The position numbers were made by a program, and so were the translations under genes. 64,000 nucleotides of DNA, from assembly GCA_902801165.1 (NCBI GenBank), contig CADCHI010000015.1, positions 30,163 to 94,162 on the forward strand, written 5' to 3'. The stretch comes from an uncultured Eubacteriales bacterium (GTDB lineage: Bacteria; Bacillota; Clostridia; Christensenellales; Aristaeellaceae). The notes beneath the pieces are model-generated. The model worked only from the letters and a program-made list of their open reading frames with translations, was not told the DNA's origin and did no database searches. Below are positions 9,107 through 17,353 of the stretch, piece by piece. Position 1 is the stretch's first letter; the number at the start of each line of letters is the position of its first letter.

Positions 9107-10821
9107 ACCGCCGCCCCCTTTCCGAACTGGGAATCGTAGATCTCCCGGTAGACCGGACAGTTCTCCAGCAGCTCGCCGTGGGTGCCCCTGCCCACCAGAC
9201 GGCCGTCGTCCAGCACCAGGATCAGGTCCGCCCCCATAATGGAGGCCGTGCGCTGGGAGATGATGAACACCGTGGGGCGGTAGTCCAGGCGGGCGATGGC
9301 TCTTCTGAGCCGCGCGTCCGTGGCCATGTCCAGCGCGGAGGCGCTGTCATCCAGGATCAGTATCTCCGGCCTGCGCACCAGCGCCCGGGCGATGGTCAGG
9401 CGCTGCTTCTGGCCGCCGGACAGGTTGCCGCCGTTCTGGGACAGCTCGCCGTCCAGGCCGCCCTTGGCCTCCAGCACGTCCAGGGCCTGGGCCGCCTCGG
9501 CGGCGGCCAGCAGCTCCCCGTCGTCGGCGTCCGGCTTGCCCCAGCGCAGGTTGTCCCGGATGCTGCCCTTGAACAGGGCCGCCTTCTGCATCACCACGCC
9601 GATCCGGTTCCGCAGGGCCGCCTGGGGCCAGTTCCGGGCGTTCACGCCGTCCAGCAGCACCTCGCCCTCGGTGGCGTCGTAGAACCGGGGGATCAGCCGC
9701 GCCAGCGAGCTCTTGCCGGAGCCGGTGCCGCCGATGATGCCCACGGTCTGGCCCTGCAGGACGGAAAAGTCGATGTCCACCAGCGCCGGGCTGCCCGCGC
9801 CGGGGTAGGTCAGAGACACGTGGCGGAATTCCACCGCCGGAGCCGAGTCGTCCCGGGTCCCGGCCATGGCCTCGGGGCTTTGCATCGAGCGCTCCAAGGC
9901 CAGCACGTCCGCTACGCGCTTCCAGCTGGCCCAGCCCTTGTTGATGGTGATGGTCAGCGAGGCAAACTTCAACAGCTCCACCAGGATCTGGCTCATGTAG
10001 TTGTACAGCGCCACCACCTGGCCGGTGGACAGCGCGCCGATGTTCACCCGGATCGCCCCCTGGCGCACCAGCACGATCACCGCCGCGTTGATCAGCACGT
10101 AGGCCACCGGGTTCAGCAGAGCCGACACCTTCCCGGCCCGCTTCTGCCGGGCGGTCAGCTCCCGGTTCTTCGCCCGGAAGGCGGCGAACTCGGCGTCCTC
10201 CCGGCGGAAGGCGCGGATGACCCGCACGCCGGCCAGGTTCTCCCGGGTCGCCCCCAGCACCGACTCCAGCTGGCGCTGAACGCCCTGCATCATCGGCAGG
10301 CTCGCCGCCATGATGGCGTACACCACGCCGAACAGCACCGCGATCACCGCCGCGAAGATCAGCGCGCAGCGCACGTCGATGGTGAAGGCCATGACCATCG
10401 CGCCAAGCACCACGAAGGGCGAGCGCAGCAGCAGGCGCAGCGCCATGTTCACGCCCGTCTGGGCCTGGTTCACGTCGCTGGTCATCCGGGTGATCATGGC
10501 GGAGGTGCCCAGCCGGTCCACGTCCGGGAAGGACAGGGAGGCCAGCTTTTCAAACAGCGCGTGCCGCACGTCCGCGGCGAAGCCGGTGGCCGCCTTGGCC
10601 GCGAAGTACTGGGCCGTGATAGCCGCCGCCAGGCCAACCAGCGCCAGGGCGATCAGCAGGCCGCTCATCCGCCAGACGTGGGCCGGGCTGCCGCCGCCGA
10701 TGCCCGCGTCGATGATGGAGGCCACCACCAGCGGCACCAGCAGGTCCAGCAGCGCCTCGAACATCTTGAACAGCGGCGCGCACACGCACTCCAAGCGGTA
10801 TTTTTTCAGGTATTTCAGCAC
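9103..10821 (-). CDS. ABC exporter half-transporter, degenerate-site subunit
   Basis: A 572-residue fused membrane/ATPase protein, the partner of the downstream gene. The start is a GTG at 10821 (MLKYLKKYRL) behind AGGG. Walker A is GGTGSGKSS (364-372), signature LSGGQ (467-471), Walker B ILILDD with Asp492 in place of the catalytic Glu, and the H-loop His replaced by Gln (ISQRT, Gln523). These are the known substitutions of the non-hydrolysing half (TM287 type) of heterodimeric ABC exporters, so the pair has one active and one degenerate ATP site. Inner-membrane exporter; substrate unknown. Confidence 0.92.
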   Translation of the reverse strand: MLKYLKKYRLECVCAPLFKMFEALLDLLVPLVVASIIDAGIGGGSPAHVWRMSGLLIALALVGLAAAITAQYFAAKAATGFAADVRHALFEKLASLSFPDVDRLGTSAMITRMTSDVNQAQTGVNMALRLLLRSPFVVLGAMVMAFTIDVRCALIFAAVIAVLFGVVYAIMAASLPMMQGVQRQLESVLGATRENLAGVRVIRAFRREDAEFAAFRAKNRELTARQKRAGKVSALLNPVAYVLINAAVIVLVRQGAIRVNIGALSTGQVVALYNYMSQILVELLKFASLTITINKGWASWKRVADVLALERSMQSPEAMAGTRDDSAPAVEFRHVSLTYPGAGSPALVDIDFSVLQGQTVGIIGGTGSGKSSLARLIPRFYDATEGEVLLDGVNARNWPQAALRNRIGVVMQKAALFKGSIRDNLRWGKPDADDGELLAAAEAAQALDVLEAKGGLDGELSQNGGNLSGGQKQRLTIARALVRRPEILILDDSASALDMATDARLRRAIARLDYRPTVFIISQRTASIMGADLILVLDDGRLVGRGTHGELLENCPVYREIYDSQFGKGAAV

Positions 10822-10834
10822 TGTTTATCCCTGC

Positions 10835-11305
10835 CTATCTCTCTTTATCAGTTTTATTGTAGAAGTTTTGCCTGTCTTGCGCAGCCTTCAATTCAACTAC
10901 ATCCGTCGCCTCAAGTGGAAAATACAATACTTCCACGCCAAATTGTGAAATCGCTGCCGATAAATAAGACTGTCCTTTCAGGTAATCTTCCACCTGTTCA
11001 TCGCAAACAACGATATACTTTTTCAATCTGCGTCCCTGGGTCTTTTCATACAGCAGCATTTTCAAGACATCCGCTGCAATTTTGTGTGCTTGCGCAGGCT
11101 TGATCCTTCCAATATGCGCGTAAATCTCCCCAACAACACCGTGTTCAGTCGATAGAAAGTCCGGCACTATAGTCACACCTTCATCGCCTTCTATCAGAAC
11201 CTTCGGATTTGAAAGAAGCGTATCGTCCAAAAGATAATCTTCGGTTTTCTGGAATAATACGCTTTCAATGCGCTGTTGCACATCGGACTTTCCATTGTAT
11301 TCCAT
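10835..11305 (-). CDS. hypothetical protein, possible PD-(D/E)XK-fold
   Basis: A 156-residue soluble protein I do not recognise by name. It is clearly more AT-rich than its neighbours. The central part (VPDFLSTEHGVVGEIYAHIG, about 47-66) has the spacing of a PD-(D/E)XK nuclease core (Asp, about ten residues, then Glu-hydrophobic-x), but the expected Lys is Tyr, so activity is doubtful. A second block KKYIVVCDEQVEDYL follows. The ATG at 11305 has AGGGAGA upstream. It sits just ahead of the ABC exporter genes on the same strand, 13 bases away; whether that is functional or recent arrival is unclear. Confidence 0.6.
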   Translation of the reverse strand: MEYNGKSDVQQRIESVLFQKTEDYLLDDTLLSNPKVLIEGDEGVTIVPDFLSTEHGVVGEIYAHIGRIKPAQAHKIAADVLKMLLYEKTQGRRLKKYIVVCDEQVEDYLKGQSYLSAAISQFGVEVLYFPLEATDVVELKAAQDRQNFYNKTDKER

Positions 11306-11386
11306 GACGCTCTCCCTTTTTCAACTATATTTTTATTATATAGGATATCGTGTTTCTCCGCAACCTCGCCTTCCCAGATATTCCCT

Positions 11387-11416
11387 TTGATTTTGGCCCG
11401 GCGTATATGGGATAAT
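11387..11416 (+). promoter_or_regulatory. promoter of the DUF3810-like gene
   Basis: TTGATT (11387-11392), 18-base spacer, GATAAT (11411-11416), 36 bases before the start codon at 11453. Confidence 0.55.
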
Positions 11417-11452
11417 ATACGCATCACAAGGCGAGCACAGCGGAGGCGAGGC

Positions 11453-12406
11453 ATGATGAAGAACGGCAGGCGATACTTCGCTGGGATTATTGCGGGGCTG
11501 ATCCTTCCCTATGCCCTCGCCTGCCATATCAGCGCGCCCTTCGCGGACCTCGCCCTGCGCCGCCTCTCCCGGCCCGCCATGCTGGCCCTGCATCGGCTCA
11601 CCGCGCCAGTCGCCTTTCCGATCGCGGAGCTCACGGGGCTGCTCCTCCTCGCCGCGGCGCTGCTCTCGCTGGCAACGACCGCCTGCCGCGCCGCCCTTCG
11701 GAAAAGCGTCGCCCCGCTGGGCCGCTGGCTGCGAAGCGCAGCCCGGGTCGCGCTGCCGCTGGCCGCGCTCCTGATCCTGCTGTGGCTGCCACCCTGCGCG
11801 GTGACGCCGGAGGACCTGCCCGCCCCGCCGGAGGCCGAGCCCCTCGCCTGGCTGTGCGGCGAATTGATCGACGCGCTGAACGGGGCCCCGCTGCGCTTCT
11901 CCGCGCCGGACGCCATCCTTCGCCAGGCACCTGAGATCGCCGGGATGCCGGAATGCGTCGTGAAATCCGCCCGATACCCGGAGTGGATGCGCGCCGTTCA
12001 CATCTCCGGCCTGTTCGTGCCCCTCACCGGCGAGGCCCTGGTGGACGCCGGCGCGCCGACGCCCCTGCTGCCCTTCACCGCCGTCCACGAGCTGATGCAC
12101 CTGGCGGGCGTCGCCGACGAAGGCGCGGCCAACATCGCCGCCTGGGAGCGCTGCCTGGCTGCCGGGGGCGAATTCGCCGACTCCGCCCGGCTGTGGGCCC
12201 TCCGCTGCGCCATGGGGCAGTTGAAGCAGTCGGATGAAGCCGCCTGGCGGCGCGTCCGGGGCAAAATGAAAGACGACCTTTCGGCCGTCTTTCAACAGTG
12301 CAATGGGGAGGCCGCGCCGGCGGCATCCAGTCAACCCGCGCTGCGCCTGAGCCCCGGCGACTACGGGGCACTGGTGGGCTACCTGGCGTCCCGGCTTTCG
12401 GCGTAG
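11453..12406 (+). CDS. DUF3810-type membrane protein with HELMH metallopeptidase motif
   Basis: A 317-residue membrane protein. Three hydrophobic segments lie in the first 115 residues (about 8-24, 50-78, 96-114); the soluble domain carries HELMH at 212-216 and E223 in GVADEGAANIAAW, the layout of DUF3810 gluzincin-like proteins. This suggests a zinc-dependent peptidase acting at the membrane, but no substrate is known. CGGAGGCGAGG precedes ATG 11453; the ATG at 11456 is an equal alternative. Its last 28 bases overlap, tail to tail, the HMA-domain gene on the other strand. Confidence 0.8.
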   Translation: MMKNGRRYFAGIIAGLILPYALACHISAPFADLALRRLSRPAMLALHRLTAPVAFPIAELTGLLLLAAALLSLATTACRAALRKSVAPLGRWLRSAARVALPLAALLILLWLPPCAVTPEDLPAPPEAEPLAWLCGELIDALNGAPLRFSAPDAILRQAPEIAGMPECVVKSARYPEWMRAVHISGLFVPLTGEALVDAGAPTPLLPFTAVHELMHLAGVADEGAANIAAWERCLAAGGEFADSARLWALRCAMGQLKQSDEAAWRRVRGKMKDDLSAVFQQCNGEAAPAASSQPALRLSPGDYGALVGYLASRLSA

Positions 12407-12756
12407 CCCGTCACGACGTAGCCCGCCTCCCGCACCGCGCGGCGCAGCGCCGCCTCGTCCGGGGGCTGCTTGCAGCGCACCCTGGCCCGACAGCCGTCGA
12501 TGCGCACCGTCGCCCAGGTGCCCTCCAGTTCGTTCAGCGCGTTCTCCACCCGGCGGGCGCAGTTCTCGCAGGTCATGCCGCCGATGGTCAGCTCCGCGCC
12601 ATAGGGGTAGTGGGCGGGGTTGCGGTCCGAAGCGCCCCGGCGCTTCACTGTCTCGTGCTCGCCGCAGCAGCCGCCGCCCTTCCGCACGCGCCGGACGGCA
12701 AAGACCGCCGCCACCGCCGCCACGGCTACCACCAACACAATCACCAGCGCGTTCAC
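12379..12756 (-). CDS. heavy-metal-associated (HMA) domain membrane protein
   Basis: A 125-residue protein: N-terminal membrane helix (NALVIVLVVAVAAVAAVFAVRR), a G-G-C-C-G-E-H segment, then an HMA/CopZ-like fold with the metal motif GMTCENC (about 67-73) and a typical ferredoxin-like ending. HMA domains bind Cu(I), Zn or related metals as chaperones. The start is taken as GTG 12756 because GGGGTGAAG lies upstream and it overlaps the TGA of the Cys-rich peptide gene (GTGA). Third gene of the feo cluster; its single Cys pair may supply metal handling beside FeoB. Overlaps the convergent gene by 28 bases. Confidence 0.85.
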   Translation of the reverse strand: MNALVIVLVVAVAAVAAVFAVRRVRKGGGCCGEHETVKRRGASDRNPAHYPYGAELTIGGMTCENCARRVENALNELEGTWATVRIDGCRARVRCKQPPDEAALRRAVREAGYVVTGYAESRDAR

Positions 12757-12905
12757 TGCCGCTTCACCCCGCATCCCTGCATGCAATGGGCGCAGTCTCC
12801 CCCACAGGAGAGCTTGCCGCGCCGGCGATCCCGGACGACCTTCCGCGCCGCGAGAAACAGCACGGCGGCCACCCCCCCAAGGGTGACCCAATCCCACAGC
12901 TTCAT
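12753..12905 (-). CDS. FeoB-associated Cys-rich membrane protein
   Basis: A 50-codon gene (MKLWDWVTLGGVAAVLFLAA...) that is easy to miss. It has one membrane helix (about 5-20), a very basic turn (RKVVRDRRRGK) and a Cys-rich tail C-G-G-D-C-A-H-C-M-Q-G-C-G. This is the layout of the FeoB-associated Cys-rich proteins found after feoB in Clostridia, thought to assist ferrous iron uptake. GGGGTGAGC precedes the ATG; its stop overlaps the start of the HMA gene. It lies 90 bases after feoB, separated by a hairpin. Confidence 0.88.
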   Translation of the reverse strand: MKLWDWVTLGGVAAVLFLAARKVVRDRRRGKLSCGGDCAHCMQGCGVKRQ

Positions 12906-12962
12906 AGCGCTCACCTCACCCCGCCGCCGGCATCACCGGCGGCCCAATTATTGTTCCCGGAC

Positions 12963-12986
12963 GCCCGGGAGGAAATCCTCCCGGGC
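12963..12986. other. hairpin between feoB and the Cys-rich peptide gene
   Basis: GCCCGGGAGGA and TCCTCCCGGGC form an 11-base-pair perfect stem with a two-base loop directly after the feoB stop. There is no T-run, so it may set the relative amounts of the two parts of the transcript. Confidence 0.6.
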
Positions 12987-12995
12987 GGCGATTCA

Positions 12996-15344
12996 TCACA
13001 TGAATCCCAGCGCCAGGCCGATCAGCCGCACCACCAGCGCGGCCACCCAGGCCACGGCGCACTGCCAGAGCACCACACCCAGGGCCCACTTGCCGCCCAG
13101 CTCCCGGCGGATGGAGGCCACCGCCGCCACGCAGGGGGTGTACAGCAGGCTGAACACCAGCAGGGAGGCCGCGGTCAGCGAGGTCATCACGGTGGTGACG
13201 CCCTCGGCGTAGAGCACGTTCAGCACGGTGACGACGCTCTCCTTGGCCATGAAGCCGCTGATCAGCGAGGTGCAGATGCGCCAGTCGCCCAAGCCGACGG
13301 GCCGGAACAGCGGCACCAGCACGCCGGAGATCATCGCCAGGATGCTGTTTCCGGAATCCTCCACCAGGTTGAAGTGGAGGTCGAAGCTCTGCAGCACCCA
13401 CACCACGATGGTGGCGATCAGTATGACCGAGAAGGCCCGCTGCAGGAAGTCCTTAGCCTTCTCCCACAGCAGCATGGCCACGCTGCGGGGGCTGGGCAGC
13501 CGGTAGTTGGGCAGCTCCATCACGAAGGGCACGGCCTCGCCCTTGAACAGCGTGTTCTTGAACAGCAGCGCCGCCAGTATGCCGACGATGATGCCCAGCA
13601 CGTACAGCTCCGTCATGATCAGGCCGCCCCGGCCCGGGAAGAACGCCTGCACGAAGAAGGCGTAGATGGGCACCTTGGCGGTGCAGCTCATGAAAGGCGT
13701 CAGCAGGATGGTCATCTTGCGGTCGCGCTCGCTGGGCAGGGTGCGGGTGGACATCACCGCCGGCACCGTGCAGCCGAAGCCGATCAGCATCGGCACGATG
13801 CTGCGGCCGGACAGGCCAATGCGCCGCAGCAGCCGGTCCATGACGAAGGCCACGCGGGCGATGTACCCGCTGTCCTCCAGCAGCGACAGGAAGAAGAACA
13901 GCGTGACGATGATGGGCAGGAAGCTGAGCACGCTGCCCACGCCCTCGAAGATGCCGCCGATCACCAGGCCGTGCAGCACCTCGTTGACGCCGGCGGAGGT
14001 CATCGCGCCGTCCACCAGGTCCGTCAGCGCCTCGATGCCCATGGCCAGCAGGTCCTGGAGCCACGGGCCGATCACGTTGAAGGTCAGCCAGAACACTACG
14101 CCCATGATGGCGATGAACATCGGTATGGCGGTGAACTTGCCCGTCAGCACCCGGTCGATGCGCTGGCTGCGCAGGTGTTCCTTGCTCTCCCGGGGATGGG
14201 TGACGCAGCTGTCGCACACCTTCTGGATGAAGGCGAAGCGCATGTCGGCGATGGCCGCGCTGCGGTCCAGGCCGCGCTCCTTCTCCATCTGCAGCACGAT
14301 GTGCTCCAGGGTCTCCCGCTCGTTCTCGTCCAGCTCCAGCTGGCTGAGGATCAGCTGGTCGCCCTCGATGATCTTGCTGGCCGCGAACCTCGGCGGCAGG
14401 CCGGCCCGCACGGCGTGGTCCTCGATCAGGTGGACCACCGCGTGCAGACAGCGGTGCACCGCGCCGCCGTTGTCGGTGCTGTCGCAGAAGTCCTGGCGCA
14501 GCGGCTTTTCCTGGTAGTGGGCGATGTGCAGCGCGTGCTTCACCAGCTCGTCCACGCCCTGGTTCTTCGCCGCGGAGATGGGCACCACGGGCACGCCCAG
14601 CATGGCCTCCATGCCGTTGATGTCGATGGAGCCGCCGTTGCCGTTCACCTCGTCCATCATGTTCAGGGCCACCACCGTGGGCACGTTCATCTCCAGCAGC
14701 TGCATGGTCAGGTACAGGTTGCGCTCGATGTTGGTGGCGTCCACGATGTTGATGATGGCCTTGGGCTTCTCGTTCAGCACGAAGTTGCGGGACACCAGCT
14801 CCTCGCTGGAATAGGGCGACATGGAATAGATGCCCGGCAGGTCCGTGATGGAGGTGTCCTGGTGGCCGCGGATCGCGCCGTCCTTCCGGTCCACCGTCAC
14901 GCCGGGGAAGTTGCCCACGTGCTGGTTCGCGCCGGTCAGCTGGTTGAACAGGGTGGTCTTGCCGCTGTTCTGGTTGCCCACCAGCGCGAAGGTCAGCTTC
15001 GTGCCCTCCGGCAGCGGGTCGCCGCTGCCCTTGGCGTGGTACTTGCCGTCCTCGCCCAGGCCCAGGTGGGGCTTTTCGCGGTTGCGGGCGCGGCTGCCCT
15101 CCCCGTTCTCCGCCCGCTTCTGGGTCGGCGTCACGTCGATCTTCGCGGCGTCCGCCAGCCTCAGCGTCAGCTCATAGCCGTGGATGCGCAGCTCCATGGG
15201 GTCCCCCATGGGCGCCAGCTTGACCAGCGTCACCTCCGCGCCGGGTATGACGCCCATGTCCAGGAAGTGCTGCCGCAGGGCTCCCTCGCCCCCCACGGCG
15301 TCGATTCGAGCGCTCTGACCGATTTTCAGGTCCTTCAGGGTCAT
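12996..15344 (-). CDS. feoB: ferrous iron transporter, FeoA-FeoB fusion
   Basis: A 782-residue membrane GTPase that imports Fe(II). Residues 1-72 are a FeoA (SH3-like) domain fused to FeoB; the G domain starts near 118 with G1 GNQNSGKTT (123-131), then GNFPGVTV, DLPG, NIVDATN/NMMD. From about 405 there are the Gate and core membrane regions with GCTVPAVMSTRTL and FMSCTAKVP motifs and about nine or ten helices. Start ATG 15344 behind AAAAGGGGAGAGG. It heads the unit feoAB, Cys-rich peptide, HMA protein, with a MarR regulator upstream on the same strand. Regulation by that MarR or by iron is likely but not shown. Confidence 0.96.
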   Translation of the reverse strand: MTLKDLKIGQSARIDAVGGEGALRQHFLDMGVIPGAEVTLVKLAPMGDPMELRIHGYELTLRLADAAKIDVTPTQKRAENGEGSRARNREKPHLGLGEDGKYHAKGSGDPLPEGTKLTFALVGNQNSGKTTLFNQLTGANQHVGNFPGVTVDRKDGAIRGHQDTSITDLPGIYSMSPYSSEELVSRNFVLNEKPKAIINIVDATNIERNLYLTMQLLEMNVPTVVALNMMDEVNGNGGSIDINGMEAMLGVPVVPISAAKNQGVDELVKHALHIAHYQEKPLRQDFCDSTDNGGAVHRCLHAVVHLIEDHAVRAGLPPRFAASKIIEGDQLILSQLELDENERETLEHIVLQMEKERGLDRSAAIADMRFAFIQKVCDSCVTHPRESKEHLRSQRIDRVLTGKFTAIPMFIAIMGVVFWLTFNVIGPWLQDLLAMGIEALTDLVDGAMTSAGVNEVLHGLVIGGIFEGVGSVLSFLPIIVTLFFFLSLLEDSGYIARVAFVMDRLLRRIGLSGRSIVPMLIGFGCTVPAVMSTRTLPSERDRKMTILLTPFMSCTAKVPIYAFFVQAFFPGRGGLIMTELYVLGIIVGILAALLFKNTLFKGEAVPFVMELPNYRLPSPRSVAMLLWEKAKDFLQRAFSVILIATIVVWVLQSFDLHFNLVEDSGNSILAMISGVLVPLFRPVGLGDWRICTSLISGFMAKESVVTVLNVLYAEGVTTVMTSLTAASLLVFSLLYTPCVAAVASIRRELGGKWALGVVLWQCAVAWVAALVVRLIGLALGFM

Positions 15345-15476
15345 GTTCCTCTCCCCTTTTCTTTCGATTGGAACTTTTTATCCAAAGGTTTTATTGAAAG
15401 CCTTAGGGTCAAACAGAAAGCATCTACAGATGCTTCATGGTTTGCTATGAAATCGCCGGTGTTCGGGTAGGTTGTG

Positions 15477-15908
15477 TCAGCGCTCCGCGCCTGCCCGGTA
15501 GTAGCTCAGGCAGCGCCCCAGCAGCCGCAGCGCCTCCCGGGCATCCTCGTCGCCCAGGTAGTCCAGCAGAGAAGCCTGCCGCCGGGTGAAATCCCGGTGA
15601 AGCGCCTTCGCCGCCTCGACGCCCGCGTCCGTCAGCGAAACGTGGACCCGACGCCGGTCGTCCGCGTCCTGGAGCCGGAGCACCAGGCCCTTCTCCTCCA
15701 GCCGGCGCAGGATGTTGGCCACCCGGCCGGTGGTCAGCCCCATCCGGGACATGATCTCGCCGGGGAGCATCGAGCGGTTCACGCGATACAGGCACAGGAG
15801 CACCCCGTCCTCGCCCTGGGCGATGACGGCATCGCTCAGCCGGTACAGCTCCTTCAGATGATCGAAGTGCATCTGAATCAGCTGTTCTGTCAGGCGGTTG
15901 TCCTCCAC
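15477..15908 (-). CDS. MarR family transcriptional regulator
   Basis: A 143-residue winged-helix regulator. Helices then ...LPGEIMSRMGLTTGRVANILRRLEEKGLVLRLQDADDRRRVHVSLTDAG, the recognition helix and wing with the D-x-R-R-x-x-V signature of MarR. The start is taken as GTG 15908, with GGGAG upstream; an in-frame ATG at 15935 lies inside the operator palindrome and very near the predicted transcript start, so it has no room for a ribosome site. The gene precedes feoAB in the same direction and likely controls itself and perhaps iron uptake. The inducer is unknown. Confidence 0.9.
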   Translation of the reverse strand: MEDNRLTEQLIQMHFDHLKELYRLSDAVIAQGEDGVLLCLYRVNRSMLPGEIMSRMGLTTGRVANILRRLEEKGLVLRLQDADDRRRVHVSLTDAGVEAAKALHRDFTRRQASLLDYLGDEDAREALRLLGRCLSYYRAGAER

Positions 15909-15932
15909 GGCGCTATCGCTCCCTCCCCTACT

Positions 15933-15962
15933 CATAAGTTAGTATAATCACACTAACTTATG
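15933..15962. promoter_or_regulatory. palindromic MarR-type operator over the promoter
   Basis: CATAAGTTAGT and ACTAACTTATG are perfect 11-base arms separated by eight bases, and a minus-strand TATACT -10 box lies inside. The size and location suit an autoregulatory MarR dimer site. Confidence 0.8.
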
Positions 15963-16016
15963 CTGTCAAGTTAAATTTAACTTACCCGTATGGAAGCGCC
16001 GCTCGGGCCGCGCAAA

Positions 16017-16051
16017 GCGGCGGCCCCCGGCGTTGTCTGCCGGAAGCCGCC
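16017..16051 (-). terminator. possible terminator of the L,D-transpeptidase gene
   Basis: On the minus strand GGCGGC-TT-CCGGC pairs with GCCGG-GGG-CCGCC just after the stop codon region, followed by a short CTTTGC; the T-run is only three bases, so this is a weak call. Note it lies upstream of the MarR operator. Confidence 0.3.
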
Positions 16052-16060
16052 AATATATTC

Positions 16061-17170
16061 CTATCGAATGACGATCTTTACCCCGGGCCTGGCCCACTGG
16101 ATGATCTTCTTCATCGTGCTCTCCGGCACGGCCACGCATCCTCCCGTGGACTTCTTCGACCCGGTGCAGTGCAGGAAGATGCAGCTGCCCTTGCCGGGGG
16201 TGCCCTCGGCATTGTAGTCGATGAACATGCAGTAGTTGTACACGCCCTTGTAGTTGATCAGGTACTCATCCTTGCCGTTGTGCTTGCGGTCAGCGGTGCG
16301 TTCGTCCACCAGCTGGTTGTAGTACTTGCTGGAGGAATCCCCGCACCAATAGTGGTACTTGGTCACCTTGGTATAGGTCATGTTGGCCCCGGGATCGTCC
16401 TTGATGCCGAAGGGCGTGGTCAGGTTGTAGGTCCCCACCGGCGTGCGCTCGTCGCCCGCGACGGTCTTGCCGAGGCCCTTGCGGCCCACGTAGGCGGTGC
16501 TCTCGAACAGCTTCTTCCAGATGCCGTTCTGCTTCTCGTGCACGGAGAGCGTGGCGGTGCTGCCGGAGATGTAGTCCACCAGCACGATCTGGTCCGTCTG
16601 GGACGCGCACTCCAGCTTCGCGGCCTCGCTGCCCTCCGCGGCGCTCTCCTCGGGCGCGGCGGCGGGGGCGGTGACCGTCACCTGGATGGTCAGCTTCTGC
16701 TTGCCGTACTTCACCTTCAGCTTGGTGGTTCCCGCCTTCTTGCCGGTGATCACACCCTTCTTGCTGACGGTGGCGATCTTCTTGCTGCCCACCGCGTACT
16801 TTTCCACGCCGCCCCGGGGCAGGCTGAACTTCTCGCCCACCTTCACCGAGACCTCCTTGGGCAGCACCACCACGCCCAGCTTGGCGGACGCGCCGCCGCC
16901 GGAGGCAGAGATCACGGACTTGCCCACGGCCACGGCCTTGATCCTGCCCTCTGCGGCCAGGGCCACGGCCTCGTCGGAGCTCTCCCAGATCAGCTCGGCG
17001 GCGGTGATCCGCTTCACCTTGGGCTTGACCGTCACCGTGCCGCCCTCCAGCATCAGGCCGACCTTCACCGGCATCTTTATGGTGGGCTTCTTCGCCGCCA
17101 GGGCGTCCACCGGCAGCGCCAGGAGCAGCGCCGCCAGCAGCAGCGCGCTCAGCCATCGTCTCATCTTCAT
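16061..17170 (-). CDS. secreted L,D-transpeptidase with Ig-like repeats
   Basis: A 369-residue exported enzyme. Residues 1-26 are a signal peptide (MKMRRWLSALLLAALLLALP...). Residues about 30-165 are two BIG2-like domains rich in K/V/G (SSDEAVA..., KYAVGSKKIATVSKKGVITGKKAGTTKLKV). From about 185 a YkuD-like catalytic domain follows, with His334 and Cys345 in FLHCTGSKKSTGGCVAVPES. Such enzymes make 3-3 cross-links or attach proteins in peptidoglycan. GGGAGG precedes ATG 17170. Probably monocistronic; the cell-wall location is inferred from the signal peptide. Confidence 0.87.
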   Translation of the reverse strand: MKMRRWLSALLLAALLLALPVDALAAKKPTIKMPVKVGLMLEGGTVTVKPKVKRITAAELIWESSDEAVALAAEGRIKAVAVGKSVISASGGGASAKLGVVVLPKEVSVKVGEKFSLPRGGVEKYAVGSKKIATVSKKGVITGKKAGTTKLKVKYGKQKLTIQVTVTAPAAAPEESAAEGSEAAKLECASQTDQIVLVDYISGSTATLSVHEKQNGIWKKLFESTAYVGRKGLGKTVAGDERTPVGTYNLTTPFGIKDDPGANMTYTKVTKYHYWCGDSSSKYYNQLVDERTADRKHNGKDEYLINYKGVYNYCMFIDYNAEGTPGKGSCIFLHCTGSKKSTGGCVAVPESTMKKIIQWARPGVKIVIR

Positions 17171-17308
17171 GCTGTATTCCTCCCGCGAACGCGCCGGAGC
17201 GCCTTCGCACACTTCTCCATTCTATCCGCATCAGTATAGCACACAATCGTGACGCCGCTGTGCCCATACCCGGGAGAAAAAACTCTATTTATACCGGCCA
17301 AAAACAAA

Positions 17309-17334
17309 AAAGCCCGGCTCCAGCCGGCTCAATC
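17309..17334 (-). terminator. terminator of the SRP RNA gene
   Basis: On the minus strand GAGCCGGC pairs with GCCGGGCT (one bulge), followed by six T residues, downstream of the SRP RNA. Confidence 0.75.
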
Positions 17335-17353
17335 CGATTCCCTGCATATAATA

